DNA of 64,000 bases from Inquilinus limosus_F. Its GTDB lineage: Bacteria; Pseudomonadota; Alphaproteobacteria; DSM-16000; Inquilinaceae. The stretch lies in the NCBI RefSeq assembly GCF_051487185.1, contig NZ_JAHVDK010000040.1, positions 18,563 through 82,562 on the forward strand, read 5' to 3'. The notes beneath the pieces were generated by a model. It searched no databases, was not told the DNA's origin, and saw nothing but the letters and a program-made list of their open reading frames with translations. This document shows positions 53,097 to 62,141 of the stretch, one piece after another. Within the stretch, counting starts at the first letter, position 1. The number at the start of each line of letters is the position of its first letter. The position numbers and the translations under genes were made by a program.

Positions 53097-54034
53097 CGCA
53101 GGCTCCCCCGCACTCTCGGGTCGAGGGCGGCGTTGACGAGGTCGGCTAGGGTGGTCGAGACGACGAAGAGCACGGTGGTGACGACCACCGTGCCCATCAC
53201 CACGGGATAGTTCCGGGAATCGACGGCCTTGACGATCAGGGCGCCGATGCCGGGCCGCGCGAAGACCACCTCGACGAAGACCGCGGCCGACAGCAGATGG
53301 GCCATGCCGACGCCGAGCACGGTCACCGTCGGCAGGACGGCGAGCGGCAGGGCGTAGCGGGCGATGATGTGGCGCTCAGGCAGGCCGAAGGACCGGGCCA
53401 TGCGGATATGGGTTTCGCCCAGGATCTCCAGCATCGACGCCCGGACGATGCGCGAGATGTAGCCGACCCAGCCGACGCCGACGACGAAGGCCGGCAGGAT
53501 CAGGTGATGCACCGAGTCCCAGAACCCCGAGCCGGCACCGATCGCGGGCAGCCAGCCCAGCGCCACAGAGAAGATCAGGAGGGCATAGATCGCCATGACG
53601 AAGGACGGGATGGCGATCGTGCCCACGGCCAGCACGCCGATCGTCTTGTCGACCACGGAATTGCGCCGCATCGCCGAATAGCATCCGAGCGGTATGGCCA
53701 CGAGGACGGCCCAGGCGATCGCCGACAGGATCAGCGCGATCGTGTAGGGCAGTTGCTCCAGGACGATGTCGGACACCGGACGGTGCAGGAAGACATCCGT
53801 TCCCATGTCGCCGCGCAGCAGCCCGCCGAAGAACCGGACGATCTGGATCGGCAGCGGATCGTCCAGCCCCATCTGCGCATGCAGCTGGGCCCTGAGCTCG
53901 GGCGTCGACCGCGGACCGAGCAGGACCGCAGCCGGGTCGCCCGGGACGGCCTGAATCATGAGGAACAGGAGCGAGACCGCGATCACGACGATCGCGGCGG
54001 CGAGCAAGGCCCGCCTGACGAGATAGAGCCACAT
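53093..54034 (-). CDS. Dipeptide-type ABC importer permease (DppB-like)
   Basis: A 313-residue permease. The N-terminal helix VRRALLAAAIVVIAVSLLFL is followed by AVPGDPAAVLLGPRSTPE, the DppB signature loop. The EAA-type loop RMARSFGLPERHIIARYALP lies before the last two helices. Six helices in total. The start is 27 bp after the stop of the solute-binding protein gene. Confidence 0.93.
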   Translation of the reverse strand: MWLYLVRRALLAAAIVVIAVSLLFLMIQAVPGDPAAVLLGPRSTPELRAQLHAQMGLDDPLPIQIVRFFGGLLRGDMGTDVFLHRPVSDIVLEQLPYTIALILSAIAWAVLVAIPLGCYSAMRRNSVVDKTIGVLAVGTIAIPSFVMAIYALLIFSVALGWLPAIGAGSGFWDSVHHLILPAFVVGVGWVGYISRIVRASMLEILGETHIRMARSFGLPERHIIARYALPLAVLPTVTVLGVGMAHLLSAAVFVEVVFARPGIGALIVKAVDSRNYPVVMGTVVVTTVLFVVSTTLADLVNAALDPRVRGSLR

Positions 54035-54061
54035 GGCGCGGTCCGCCGATAGGCGCCGGGG

Positions 54062-55660
54062 CTAGGCCCCGGCCCCGCCGAAATCGAGGAAGAGCGGACG
54101 GCCGTCCGGCCGCGTCGCCGGGCGGACCACCGTGTCCCGGTACATGAGCGGGGCGCCTTCATGCGTCAGGAAGCGATAGGCCCCGGAGTCCTCCATCAGG
54201 TCCTGCATCTCCCAGTACAGCCTGGCCCGCTTCTCCGGATCGCCGATCGTCACCGCCTCGGCGTTCAACTCGTCGAAACGGGAGCTGCGGAACCGCTCCC
54301 AATTCCAGATCCCGACCTGACGGGGGGTGAAGAAGGTCGTGGCGTAGAACGGGTCGGGCACCATGGAGAAGCGCTGCACGATCAGCTGCATGTCGCGCCA
54401 GCGGTCGCCTTCCGACTCCATCCCGATGGTCCAGAAGGAGCCGGGGTCCTGCACGTTGACCTCAAGGGTGATGCCGATCTGCGACAGCTGGGCCTGCACC
54501 ATCTCGGCGATGGCGGTGAAGGTGCTCTGGTTCAGCGCGTCGATCTTCAGCGTGAGCCCCTCCGCACCGGCTTGCTGCAGATAGGCACGGGCCTTGTCGA
54601 GGTCGCCCTCGGGCGGGACCAGGGCCTTCTCGCGATGGCCGACCAGGCCGGGCGCGATCAGGCCGGTCGCCACGCCCGCCTGCCCGAAATAGGCGGCCTC
54701 CAACACCTGCGGCACGTTGATCGCCCATTGGATCGCGCGGCGGACATTGATGTCCTGGAGCTTCGGATGCTCCGTATTCATCCCGATATAGACGTAATAG
54801 AGCGAGGGATGCTCCTCGATCCTGGTCTCCGCCGGCGGGCTGTTCTTCAGGGTTTCGAGTGAATCGAGGCTGATGTCGGTGATGTCGAGCGCGCCGGCCT
54901 GATAGGCCGTCTCCGCCGTCTTGACGTCCCCGATCGGATGGATATGGATCTCGTCGAAGCCCGGCTTCGGTCCGCTCCACTCCGGGTTGCGGGCCAGGAC
55001 GAGGACCTGGTTCGGCTTCCAGTCGGCGAGCACGTAGGGACCCGAGAAGCAGGGCGGCTTCAACCCGAAATCGCCGCCATCGCCCGTCGCCTTCAGGACC
55101 GCCGCCTTCGACACGATGTGGCCGCAGCCATAGGGCAGCGTGACGTTCCACAGCGGCACGAAGGGCGACTTGAGGACGATGACGCCGGTGCGGTCGTCCT
55201 CGATCTCGACGCGGTCCAGCGGCCCCCAGTCGTCCTTGACCGGCGAGTTGTGTTGGATGACGCGCTCGAAGGAGAACTTGACGTCCTCGGCCGTCAGCTC
55301 GCCATAGCCGCTGGTGAAGGTGATCCCCTGCTTCAGCCGGAAGCGGATATTGGTCGGGTCGATCTGCTCGATCGTCTCGGCCGCCTCCAGCTCCCAGCCC
55401 CACTCCGTCCCTGGGGCGTAGCGGATCAGCTTGGAGTAGATGCAGTTCATCACGTCGACGTTGTAGGCGTTCTGGTAGAAGCCGGGGTCGAGCTTGTCGA
55501 TGTCGGAATAGGACCGGGCGCGGAGCACCTTCCCGCTGGCGGCCCAGACCGCACGAGACAGCGGCATCCCGTGCGCGAGGATGCCGGCGCCGAGACCGGC
55601 GCTGGCCTGCAGGAAGCGGCGGCGGCCGAACGGCCGGGTCGGCGCGGAGGTCGTTCCCAT
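54062..55660 (-). CDS. Peptide/nickel-type periplasmic solute-binding protein (cluster C), Tat-exported
   Basis: A 532-residue SBP_bac_5 protein. The N-terminus has a twin-arginine signal (FGRRRFLQASAGLGAGILAH) with probable cleavage near AVWAA. The mature part has LDPGFYQNAYNVDVMNCIYS and FTSGYGELTAEDVKFSFERV, the hallmarks of DppA/OppA proteins. It is the ligand receptor of the importer. Tat export implies it folds in the cytosol, which is less common for this family. The gene begins the importer operon. Confidence 0.92.
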   Translation of the reverse strand: MGTTSAPTRPFGRRRFLQASAGLGAGILAHGMPLSRAVWAASGKVLRARSYSDIDKLDPGFYQNAYNVDVMNCIYSKLIRYAPGTEWGWELEAAETIEQIDPTNIRFRLKQGITFTSGYGELTAEDVKFSFERVIQHNSPVKDDWGPLDRVEIEDDRTGVIVLKSPFVPLWNVTLPYGCGHIVSKAAVLKATGDGGDFGLKPPCFSGPYVLADWKPNQVLVLARNPEWSGPKPGFDEIHIHPIGDVKTAETAYQAGALDITDISLDSLETLKNSPPAETRIEEHPSLYYVYIGMNTEHPKLQDINVRRAIQWAINVPQVLEAAYFGQAGVATGLIAPGLVGHREKALVPPEGDLDKARAYLQQAGAEGLTLKIDALNQSTFTAIAEMVQAQLSQIGITLEVNVQDPGSFWTIGMESEGDRWRDMQLIVQRFSMVPDPFYATTFFTPRQVGIWNWERFRSSRFDELNAEAVTIGDPEKRARLYWEMQDLMEDSGAYRFLTHEGAPLMYRDTVVRPATRPDGRPLFLDFGGAGA

Positions 55661-55836
55661 GTGAATGCTCCCGTTCCCTGTTTTGATCGTTGCTTCGCGA
55701 CGGCTGCCCGGCGTATCCGCCCGACTTCTGATGAGCTGTGACCGGAGACGCCGGCGTTATTGGGCACGGCCCGGCCCGCCGGTTCAATTTCGCTTCCGGC
55801 GCTTGTAGACGCGCGAAGTGCGTCGACAAGCGAAGG

Positions 55837-57861
55837 TCACACGAGCCGCCGCGGAATCGTCTCGCTCCAGCGCTGCTCATGCGCTACGGCTTCGCCCTCC
55901 CACGCGGTCAGACGGGCTTCGATGCGGAAGGCCTCGACATCGGCGGTCAAGGTGGTCTCGGTGACGCTGCGGATGCGCCAGTCGCCGCGTGACATCTCGA
56001 TCTGCCAAGAGGTCTGTCCCGTGACGCTGCCGGCCTCATCGCCTTGGAAGGAGTAGCGCTCCAGCCCCGTCATCGAGATCGTGAGATCGTTGCCGACGAT
56101 GCGGTAGGTGCCGGCGCCGCTGCCGATCTCGATCGCCGTCCGGCCGTCGCCGAGATCCTCCGCCAACCGGCAGAAGATCTCCGGCGCCGCGATCCGCTCG
56201 ACCGCGAGCGGCGGCGCCCCTTCAGGGTCGGCGAAGGCCGGCAGGGATGCGTCTTCCGGGCACTCCGGACGGATCGGCAGTTCGAGCCGGCTGCTTTCGG
56301 GATAGACCGTCAGGGTCGCCGGTGCGGGCGCCGGCCAGGCGACCGGGAAATAGCTGGTCGAGATGGCGAGACGGATGCGATGACCAGCGGGGAAGCGCTG
56401 GGCGACGTGCTTGAAGGGGATCCGGACCCGGTAGCGTTCACCCGGCACCAGCGGCTCCGGATGCTCATGCCCGTCGCGATGGGTCAGGTTCAGCAGGCCG
56501 TAGCTGACCCGCGTGGCGGCGCCGTCGGGCGCCACGTCGACGAGCCTGGCCGCGACCATCGCCACCGGCCTGTCGCTGGCGACCGACAATTCGAGCGCCG
56601 CCTCTCCGGCGATCTCGACCGGGTTGTCGAGCAGCGCCGTCTCGAAGACCAGGCTGCCCGCATCCTCGACCCGCTGGTCGACCGGCTGGTCGCCGGCCGC
56701 CGCATAGGAACACCACCGCCCGCCGCGCAGCCCGACCCAGAGCGGCGATCGGATCGCACGGGACTCGGCCGGCAGTTCCCGGCCTTCGCCGGCCAGACTG
56801 CCGTCGCTGCCGAGGACGAAGGCGCGTCGCTCGATCCGGGGCGACGGCCAGGCCACTTCCGCGACCCAGCGCCCGGGCCGCTCCTCGTAGTGGCTCTGTG
56901 GCGGCACGCTGTCCTGCATGAACAGCCGCAGCATCGGTTCGTCCATGATCCCGGTGTCGCGTCCCTTCAGCCAGTGGTCCCACCAGCGGAGGCTTTCCTG
57001 CAGAAAGCCGATCGCCGGCTGCGGCCGCCCGACATGGGGATAGGTGTGCGCCCAGGGACCGACCAGACCCTTGCGCGGGACCTGCAGCTTCTCCATCAGT
57101 CGGAACACCGATCGGCAATAGCCGTCGGCCCAGCCGCTGACGGCGTAGACGGGACAGGCGACGCGGCTGAAATCCTCGCAGATCGAGCCGTGCCTCCAGA
57201 ACTCGTCGCGGTGCTGGTGCTCCAGCCATGTCTTCAGCCACAGACCGCTCTCCCGCAGCCTGAGGTGCCACAGCTCGCGCCAGGTCTCGGGCTTGTGGCG
57301 CGGGTCCGGCGGCAGCGTGTTGCGCCCGAACATGATCGAGGCCCACGACAGGTTGTCGATCAGGAGGCATCCGCCCATGTAGTGGACGTCGTCGGCGTAG
57401 CGGTCGTCGGTCGAGCAGCAGGTGATCACCGCCTTCAGCGCCGGCGGGCGCATCGCCGCGATCTGCAGCCCATTGAAGCCGCCCCAGGAGATGCCGATCA
57501 TGCCGACCTGGCCGTCGCACCAGGGCTGGGCCGCGATCCACGCGATCGCGGCATAGCCGTCGTCGAGCTCCTGCTGCAGGTATTCATCCCGCATCAGTCC
57601 CTCGGAATCGCCCGTGCCGCGCAGATCGAGCCGGACCACGGCATAGCCGTGGCCGGCGATATAGGGATGGGTGATCGTGTCTCGGCCGGCCGTGAGGTCG
57701 TTCTTGCGGTACGGGATGTATTCGAGGATCGCCGGGACCGGCCGCGCCTCCGCATCGGCCGGCAGCCAGATACGGGCTGCCAGGCGGCAGCCGTCCGGCA
57801 TCGGGATCTCGACATGCTCGATCTCGCGGACCGGGTGGGGGTATTCGGAGACGGTTCGCAT
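55837..57861 (-). CDS. CocE/NonD-type alpha/beta-hydrolase (X-Pro dipeptidyl-peptidase-like)
   Basis: A 674-residue hydrolase. The catalytic Ser is in GMIGISWGGFNGL (G-x-S-x-G). VVRLDLRGTGDSEG precedes it and DHWLKGRDTGIMDEP follows. The C-terminal beta-sandwich includes GHRIRLAISTSYFPVAWPAP. Relatives cleave acyl or peptide bonds, for example cocaine esterase, glutaryl-7-ACA acylase and X-Pro dipeptidyl peptidases. AAGGG precedes ATG 57861; longer starts are unsupported. It lies 176 bp upstream of the importer operon and divergent from the HTH regulator. Confidence 0.9.
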   Translation of the reverse strand: MRTVSEYPHPVREIEHVEIPMPDGCRLAARIWLPADAEARPVPAILEYIPYRKNDLTAGRDTITHPYIAGHGYAVVRLDLRGTGDSEGLMRDEYLQQELDDGYAAIAWIAAQPWCDGQVGMIGISWGGFNGLQIAAMRPPALKAVITCCSTDDRYADDVHYMGGCLLIDNLSWASIMFGRNTLPPDPRHKPETWRELWHLRLRESGLWLKTWLEHQHRDEFWRHGSICEDFSRVACPVYAVSGWADGYCRSVFRLMEKLQVPRKGLVGPWAHTYPHVGRPQPAIGFLQESLRWWDHWLKGRDTGIMDEPMLRLFMQDSVPPQSHYEERPGRWVAEVAWPSPRIERRAFVLGSDGSLAGEGRELPAESRAIRSPLWVGLRGGRWCSYAAAGDQPVDQRVEDAGSLVFETALLDNPVEIAGEAALELSVASDRPVAMVAARLVDVAPDGAATRVSYGLLNLTHRDGHEHPEPLVPGERYRVRIPFKHVAQRFPAGHRIRLAISTSYFPVAWPAPAPATLTVYPESSRLELPIRPECPEDASLPAFADPEGAPPLAVERIAAPEIFCRLAEDLGDGRTAIEIGSGAGTYRIVGNDLTISMTGLERYSFQGDEAGSVTGQTSWQIEMSRGDWRIRSVTETTLTADVEAFRIEARLTAWEGEAVAHEQRWSETIPRRLV

Positions 57862-57959
57862 CGCGCCCTTCGCCCTCGGTTCTGTGAGGCGATGAGAGGC
57901 AATCCGGACCGTGGCCGCAATTTCGCAGCCTTTCGCGACTTGACTCCCTTTGGGCGTCA

Positions 57960-58790
57960 ATGTGCGATGCCGGGATGTCTGCTGATCCCCTGCCGGAGAA
58001 TCTCGGCTACCTGTGCGGCTTCTACCGGTCGATCGCCGAGGTCTGCCGCCGCCTGCAGATCAACCGGCAGCAGTTCAACAAGTACCTCGCCGGCCAGACC
58101 TGGCCGTCGCGCCGCAACATGCGCCGGATCTGTGACTTTTTTGGCGTGACGGAAGCCGAGCTGCTGATGGAGCATTCGCGCTTCGCCGAGATCGTCGGGC
58201 TGCGGCGGCGACCACTGACGGATTCCGCCCTGGCCGGCCCGCTTTCCCATATCGAACGGCTGTATCAGCACTCGGGAGATCTGCACCGCTACATCGGCTA
58301 CTATTTCCGCTACTTCTATTCGTTCAGCTATGCCGGACAGATCATCAAATGCCTGGTACAAATCTACGAAAAGGACGGAAAGATTTATTGGAAAACGGTC
58401 CAGCGCATCGCGTCGCTGGATAAAAAGTACGGAACCAAGATAGCGAAATACGGCGGCGCCCTGTTCCTGCTCGGCGATCGGATCTTCGGCCTCGAATACG
58501 AAACCCTGATGAGCAACAGCATCACGCAGGTGATCCTATACCCGAGCTACCACAACCGGGTGACCTATCTCCGCGGCATCCAGACCGGGGCGCCGCTGGC
58601 GCGCGGCCGGAAGCCGGCCGCCTCCATCGTGCTCCTGGAGGCGCTGGGCAGCCGGGTCGATCTCCGGCGCGCCCTCGCTTCTTGCGGACTCTTCGAGGAA
58701 TCGGACCCGGCGATCGATCCGGCGATCCGTTCCCTGATTGCCAACCGGATACTGCCTGGGACTTACGTGCTCGAAGCCGAGGAAGTGTGA
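57960..58790 (+). CDS. XRE-like helix-turn-helix regulator with C-terminal sensor-like domain
   Basis: A 276-residue protein. Residues ~20-70 form an HTH (AEVCRRLQINRQQFNKYLAG, then RRICDFFGVTEAELLM) of the Cro/XRE type. The remaining ~190 residues form an Ile/Tyr-rich domain (YIGYYFRYFYSFSYAGQIIK, then LFLLGDRIFGLEYE) that resembles effector domains of larger XRE regulators; no ligand can be named. Divergent from the hydrolase gene with a 98 bp shared region, it is the obvious candidate regulator of the hydrolase and importer genes. Confidence 0.8.
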   Translation: MCDAGMSADPLPENLGYLCGFYRSIAEVCRRLQINRQQFNKYLAGQTWPSRRNMRRICDFFGVTEAELLMEHSRFAEIVGLRRRPLTDSALAGPLSHIERLYQHSGDLHRYIGYYFRYFYSFSYAGQIIKCLVQIYEKDGKIYWKTVQRIASLDKKYGTKIAKYGGALFLLGDRIFGLEYETLMSNSITQVILYPSYHNRVTYLRGIQTGAPLARGRKPAASIVLLEALGSRVDLRRALASCGLFEESDPAIDPAIRSLIANRILPGTYVLEAEEV

Positions 58791-59254
58791 GTCGCAACTA
58801 TGCTCATGAGCTGCTGGCCAGTACCTCGTTGCACCATGTGCCCATGGGCAATGCCGTGCTGAATGACATTGGGCCGAGAGCCGTGATCGCGCCGTATTCG
58901 GTCATAGTGTCGCTGCCCCACAAGCGGGCATGGGGCTGCGGCTGGGCGGAGGCCCGTTACAAGACGCGGCAGTGCGAGGAGCTATTCAGCCCGGGCGCGA
59001 CGCGGTTGTGAGCCACCGGCCCGCTCGTGAAGCTTGGAGCTACCCGGCGCGGGCCGGCGTCGGGCGCCGGTTGTCGATGACGTTCGCCCGAACGGCATCA
59101 ATCCTATTCAGCCGCGAATGTCACCAATCGAATCGTCCCAACCGACCGCGGGGCGCCATAACCGGACGCGGAGCGACGGCCTCCGAAGCGGACGTTCGCC
59201 CCGCCAAGCACCGACAGGCGATGTAGTTCACAACGGCTAGTTGAGCGCCGAACC
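58791..59254. other. Gap without recognisable gene; contains one repeat copy
   Basis: No gene supported between the HTH regulator and the convergent MTHFR gene. The dispersed repeat occupies 59153-59198. Confidence 0.45.
59153..59198 (+). repeat. Dispersed ~45 bp intergenic repeat, copy 5 (divergent)
   Basis: GCGCCATAACCGGACGCGG, then GCGACGGCCTCCGAAGCGG and ACGTTCG: same two-block layout, more substitutions than copies 6-8. Confidence 0.6.
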
Positions 59255-60085
59255 TCAGACATTTCGTGCGGAGCGCCCTCGGGCGTGGGGCTGCCCGCCA
59301 GTTGCCGGTTCTTCGCGTCGCACCGGGCCGGCGACACCGGCGCCATCTGCCACCAGGCCCTCGAGGTAGCTCGTCAGGTTCACCTTGATCGGCATGAAAT
59401 AGACGTTTGCTCCCAGTTCACGGATGCTCTCGATCGCAGTTGCGGCGAACGCCCTGTTCCATTCAAGTGAAGGTGCGAATCCGTCTGGGAATACAACATT
59501 GTTGGCTCTCTCCCAGAAAGATCGGGAGCGCTCGGTCAGAACAGGCGCGATCCCCCAGAATACGCAATGCCCCCGTAGCATCTCCGCACAGATCTCAAGC
59601 AACCGAAGGTCGAACATGGGCTGGGTGAAAAAGCCATCCGCCCCGGCATCGACCTTTCTCCCAACGCCGGTCAATTCTTGGCGGAGGCCATGGCGATAAG
59701 GGTCAAAGGCGGCATAGACTCGCAAGGACGGGTAATGGCGCTTGAAACGGCGAATGACCTCCACGCTGGTGTTCGGATGCACGCTGCGGCTCATGTCGCG
59801 CGGCAGATCTCCTCGGATGATCAGAACCTCCGTCAAACCGGCGGTGAGTATCGCCTCGGCGACAGGCAGTTCCTCGCCGGGAGGAATATCAATGGCCCTG
59901 ATGTGGGGAATCGATGATGGAATGATCGCGCTGGTGATCGCGCAGGCGTCCCAACTCCGCAGCGGAAAGCGCATCAGGTCGGGAATATTGAAGGCGTTGG
60001 CTTGCGGCATCGCCGCCCGAGCTTCCATCGCGTCGGCAAGCACCTGCGCCTCACCCCGCGGGACCAGTTCGACTGAGATTCGCAT
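59255..60085 (-). CDS. Methylenetetrahydrofolate-reductase-family protein
   Basis: A 276-residue TIM-barrel flavoenzyme. ISVELVPRGEAQVL at the N-terminus contains the conserved early Glu, AITSAIIPSSIPHIRAID covers the folate region, and KVDAGADGFFTQPMFDL is the classical FFTQ segment. It reduces methylenetetrahydrofolate to methyl-THF for methionine synthesis, or is one of the paralogues that work in C1 metabolism of other folates. The ATG at 60085 has only a moderate ribosome-binding site. A perfect dyad ~90 bp upstream may be its operator. Confidence 0.85.
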   Translation of the reverse strand: MRISVELVPRGEAQVLADAMEARAAMPQANAFNIPDLMRFPLRSWDACAITSAIIPSSIPHIRAIDIPPGEELPVAEAILTAGLTEVLIIRGDLPRDMSRSVHPNTSVEVIRRFKRHYPSLRVYAAFDPYRHGLRQELTGVGRKVDAGADGFFTQPMFDLRLLEICAEMLRGHCVFWGIAPVLTERSRSFWERANNVVFPDGFAPSLEWNRAFAATAIESIRELGANVYFMPIKVNLTSYLEGLVADGAGVAGPVRREEPATGGQPHARGRSARNV

Positions 60086-60174
60086 GCTGACCGCCCCCGA
60101 TCGGTGCAACCGACAACGCCGTGCCAGAGACATCCGCGGCGCAGCCGATAGCAGTCATCACAATCATTTATCAC

Positions 60175-60201
60175 ATAAAGATATAAGGAAGTCTTTATAT
60201 C
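60175..60201 (-). promoter_or_regulatory. Perfect 7 bp dyad upstream of the MTHFR gene, putative ArsR-type operator
   Basis: ATAAAGA (60175-60181) and TCTTTAT (60192-60198) are perfect inverted repeats 10 bases apart. The overlapping GATATAA (60180-60186) and TTATATC (60195-60201) form a second 7/7 dyad. The site is AT-rich in a GC-rich setting. Such AT-rich dyads are used by ArsR-family regulators of the methionine/SAH pathway; that assignment is inference. Confidence 0.45.
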
Positions 60202-60308
60202 GTGCTCGTCCAGCTGTCAATGCGATGCTCGGCCCGGAATCGGAACCTCCTGCCCTCCCGATGATAGAGCTCGGCAACTCCTAACTCCGACTTCGCCTCG
60301 ACCCGAGG

Positions 60309-60352
60309 GCGCCATAAGCGGTCATCACGTTGGCGTCCCGATACCGGACATC
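60309..60352 (+). repeat. Dispersed ~45 bp intergenic repeat, copy 6
   Basis: GCGCCATAAGCGGTCATCACG, then TTGGCGTCCCG and ATACCGGACATCA. Lies between the MTHFR and accD genes. Confidence 0.75.
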
Positions 60353-60590
60353 AGTCGAACTCGCGGGGTCCGGCCCTGCTCATGATGGTTGGTCAATGGC
60401 AATCACTCTATAGATATTATCCCCGGAAAACGACATGATCCTAATATTTCCTAGCATTCCATTACACAGTGCGCGGCAAGCCGAAGTGACGTCCAATACG
60501 CGCGACCTGACACGTATACTATCCACGGCTGGATTGGGCGCACCGATTCGGTTAAAAATGCTGGCTTCAGCGAATCCACGGAGTAGATGG

Positions 60591-61517
60591 ATGAACTGGC
60601 TGACCAACTACATTCGCCCGAAGCTCCGGGCCCTCGTCTCGTCCCGGCCGAAGACGCCGGACAATCTGTGGACGAAGTGTCCGAACTGCGAGGCGATGCT
60701 GTTCCATCGCGACCTGGAGGCCAACCTCCATGTCTGCCAGCATTGCGGCCACCATATGCGCTTGGCCCCGACCAAGCGGCTGGCCATGCTGTTCGACGAC
60801 GGCAAGTACGAGACCATCGAGCTGCCGAAGCCTGCCGTCGATCCGCTCAAATTCCGCGACACCAAGCGCTACACCGACCGCCTGAAGGACTTCCAAGCCA
60901 AGACCGGCCGTCACGATGCGCTCGTTGTCGCCCATGGCAAGATGGGCGGCCGCGACACCGTGGTCGCCGTTTTTGACTTCGATTTCCTTGCTGGGACAAT
61001 GGGAACCGCAGTGGGCGAGGGGTTGGTTGCCGCCGCCAAGCTGGCGGTGATGCAGCACGCGCCGCTGGTGGTGGTGCCGGCCTCGGGCGGCGCCCGGATG
61101 CAGGAAGGCATCCTGTCGCTGATGCAGATGCCGCGCTCGATCATCGCGGTCGAGCAGGTCAAGGAAGCCGGCCTGCCCTATATCGTGGTGCTGACCGACC
61201 CGACCACGGGCGGCGTCACCGCCTCCTTCGCCATGGTCGGCGACATCCACATCGCCGAGCGCGGCTCGCAGATCGGCTTCGCCGGGGCCCGGGTGATCGA
61301 GGAGACGATCCGCGAGACCCTGCCGGAGGGCTTCCAGCGCGCCGAATACCTGCTGGACCACGGGATGGTCGACGTGGTGGTGGTGCGCAAGGAGCTGCGC
61401 GAGTCAATCATTCGTATACTTGGGCATCTCCGTCGAGACCACGTGGCCCTTACCGGGACAGATAACTCTCATGCAGCAGCCTACTCTAGTCTCGGAGCGG
61501 AGAGCCTTCCCTATTGA
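60591..61517 (+). CDS. accD: Acetyl-CoA carboxylase carboxyltransferase subunit beta
   Basis: A 308-residue protein of normal AccD length. The N-terminal zinc ribbon is WTKCPNCEAMLFHRDLE with HVCQHCGHHM. The crotonase-fold body has VVVPASGGARMQEGILSLMQ and the oxyanion segment PTTGGVTASFAMVGDIHIAE. With AccA it transfers carboxyl from biotin to acetyl-CoA. GGAG is seven bases before ATG 60591; the longer open frame upstream is unsupported. In relatives accD sits between trpA and folC; neither is here, and a repeat copy flanks it on each side. Confidence 0.92.
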   Translation: MNWLTNYIRPKLRALVSSRPKTPDNLWTKCPNCEAMLFHRDLEANLHVCQHCGHHMRLAPTKRLAMLFDDGKYETIELPKPAVDPLKFRDTKRYTDRLKDFQAKTGRHDALVVAHGKMGGRDTVVAVFDFDFLAGTMGTAVGEGLVAAAKLAVMQHAPLVVVPASGGARMQEGILSLMQMPRSIIAVEQVKEAGLPYIVVLTDPTTGGVTASFAMVGDIHIAERGSQIGFAGARVIEETIRETLPEGFQRAEYLLDHGMVDVVVVRKELRESIIRILGHLRRDHVALTGTDNSHAAAYSSLGAESLPY

Positions 61518-61573
61518 ACGCCGATCGGGATCTCTTTGCGTGCCGGTTGATAATCGAGTTGCTCGGCTGAAGG

Positions 61574-61618
61574 GCGCCATATCCGGCCATCCAACCGCCG
61601 CTCCGACACCGGACATCG
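61574..61618 (+). repeat. Dispersed ~45 bp intergenic repeat, copy 7
   Basis: GCGCCATATCCGGCCATCC, then AACCGCCGCT and CCGACACCGGACATCG. It lies 56 bp after the accD stop, same orientation as copy 6 before accD. Confidence 0.75.
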
Positions 61619-61835
61619 CTCAATGCCGTACTATCAGGCCCTACTCGGTCAGCCGGATCTCAGAGCGCGGCCGTTATCGGGCATGTCAGCGGCTTCCTCC
61701 TTAGCGGACCTCGACTATCGCGACGGGATGCGTCACAGATGCCGGGAAATCCCTTCGCCCCTGCGAAGGCCTGAGACATAATCACGTATTGATTGCTTGA
61801 CAGGAAACGAGGCTATTGTGCCCTCACTCAGGATC

Positions 61836-62141
61836 ATGCGCTTCATCATCCCGTCCTTGATCCTCGTGGCCTGCGTCCAATCTCACCCGGCGCCCATTTC
61901 CCCCGCACCGATGCCGCCAGCGTCGGGCGCTCCCCTGCCAATCGCCGCCAATGCTGGTAAGGGGCAATATCAATTTCCGCCCGCAGCGACGCGGGTGCAG
62001 CGAGCAGCCGCGCTGCAGGCTGAACTGAGCCCACCGATCTGCATGGCGGTGGTCACCTCCGGGCGCGCGACGGGAGGCGCTATGGCCTCGTCCGAGTGCC
62101 CTGCACGCGCCACACCGGCATCGTCTCACGAACGCCTTTGA
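61836..62141 (+). CDS. Possible small lipoprotein
   Basis: A 101-residue frame with a short lipoprotein-type signal: MRFIIPSLILVACVQS, with lipobox L-V-A-C placing the lipidated Cys at residue 13, then a Pro/Ala-rich linker (APISPAPMPPASGAPLPI). AGGA is close to the ATG. It would be an envelope lipoprotein of unknown role. Its last ~20 codons overlap the end of the convergent cyclase gene, which weakens the call; the gene may end differently or be decayed at the 3' end. Confidence 0.4.
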   Translation: MRFIIPSLILVACVQSHPAPISPAPMPPASGAPLPIAANAGKGQYQFPPAATRVQRAAALQAELSPPICMAVVTSGRATGGAMASSECPARATPASSHERL

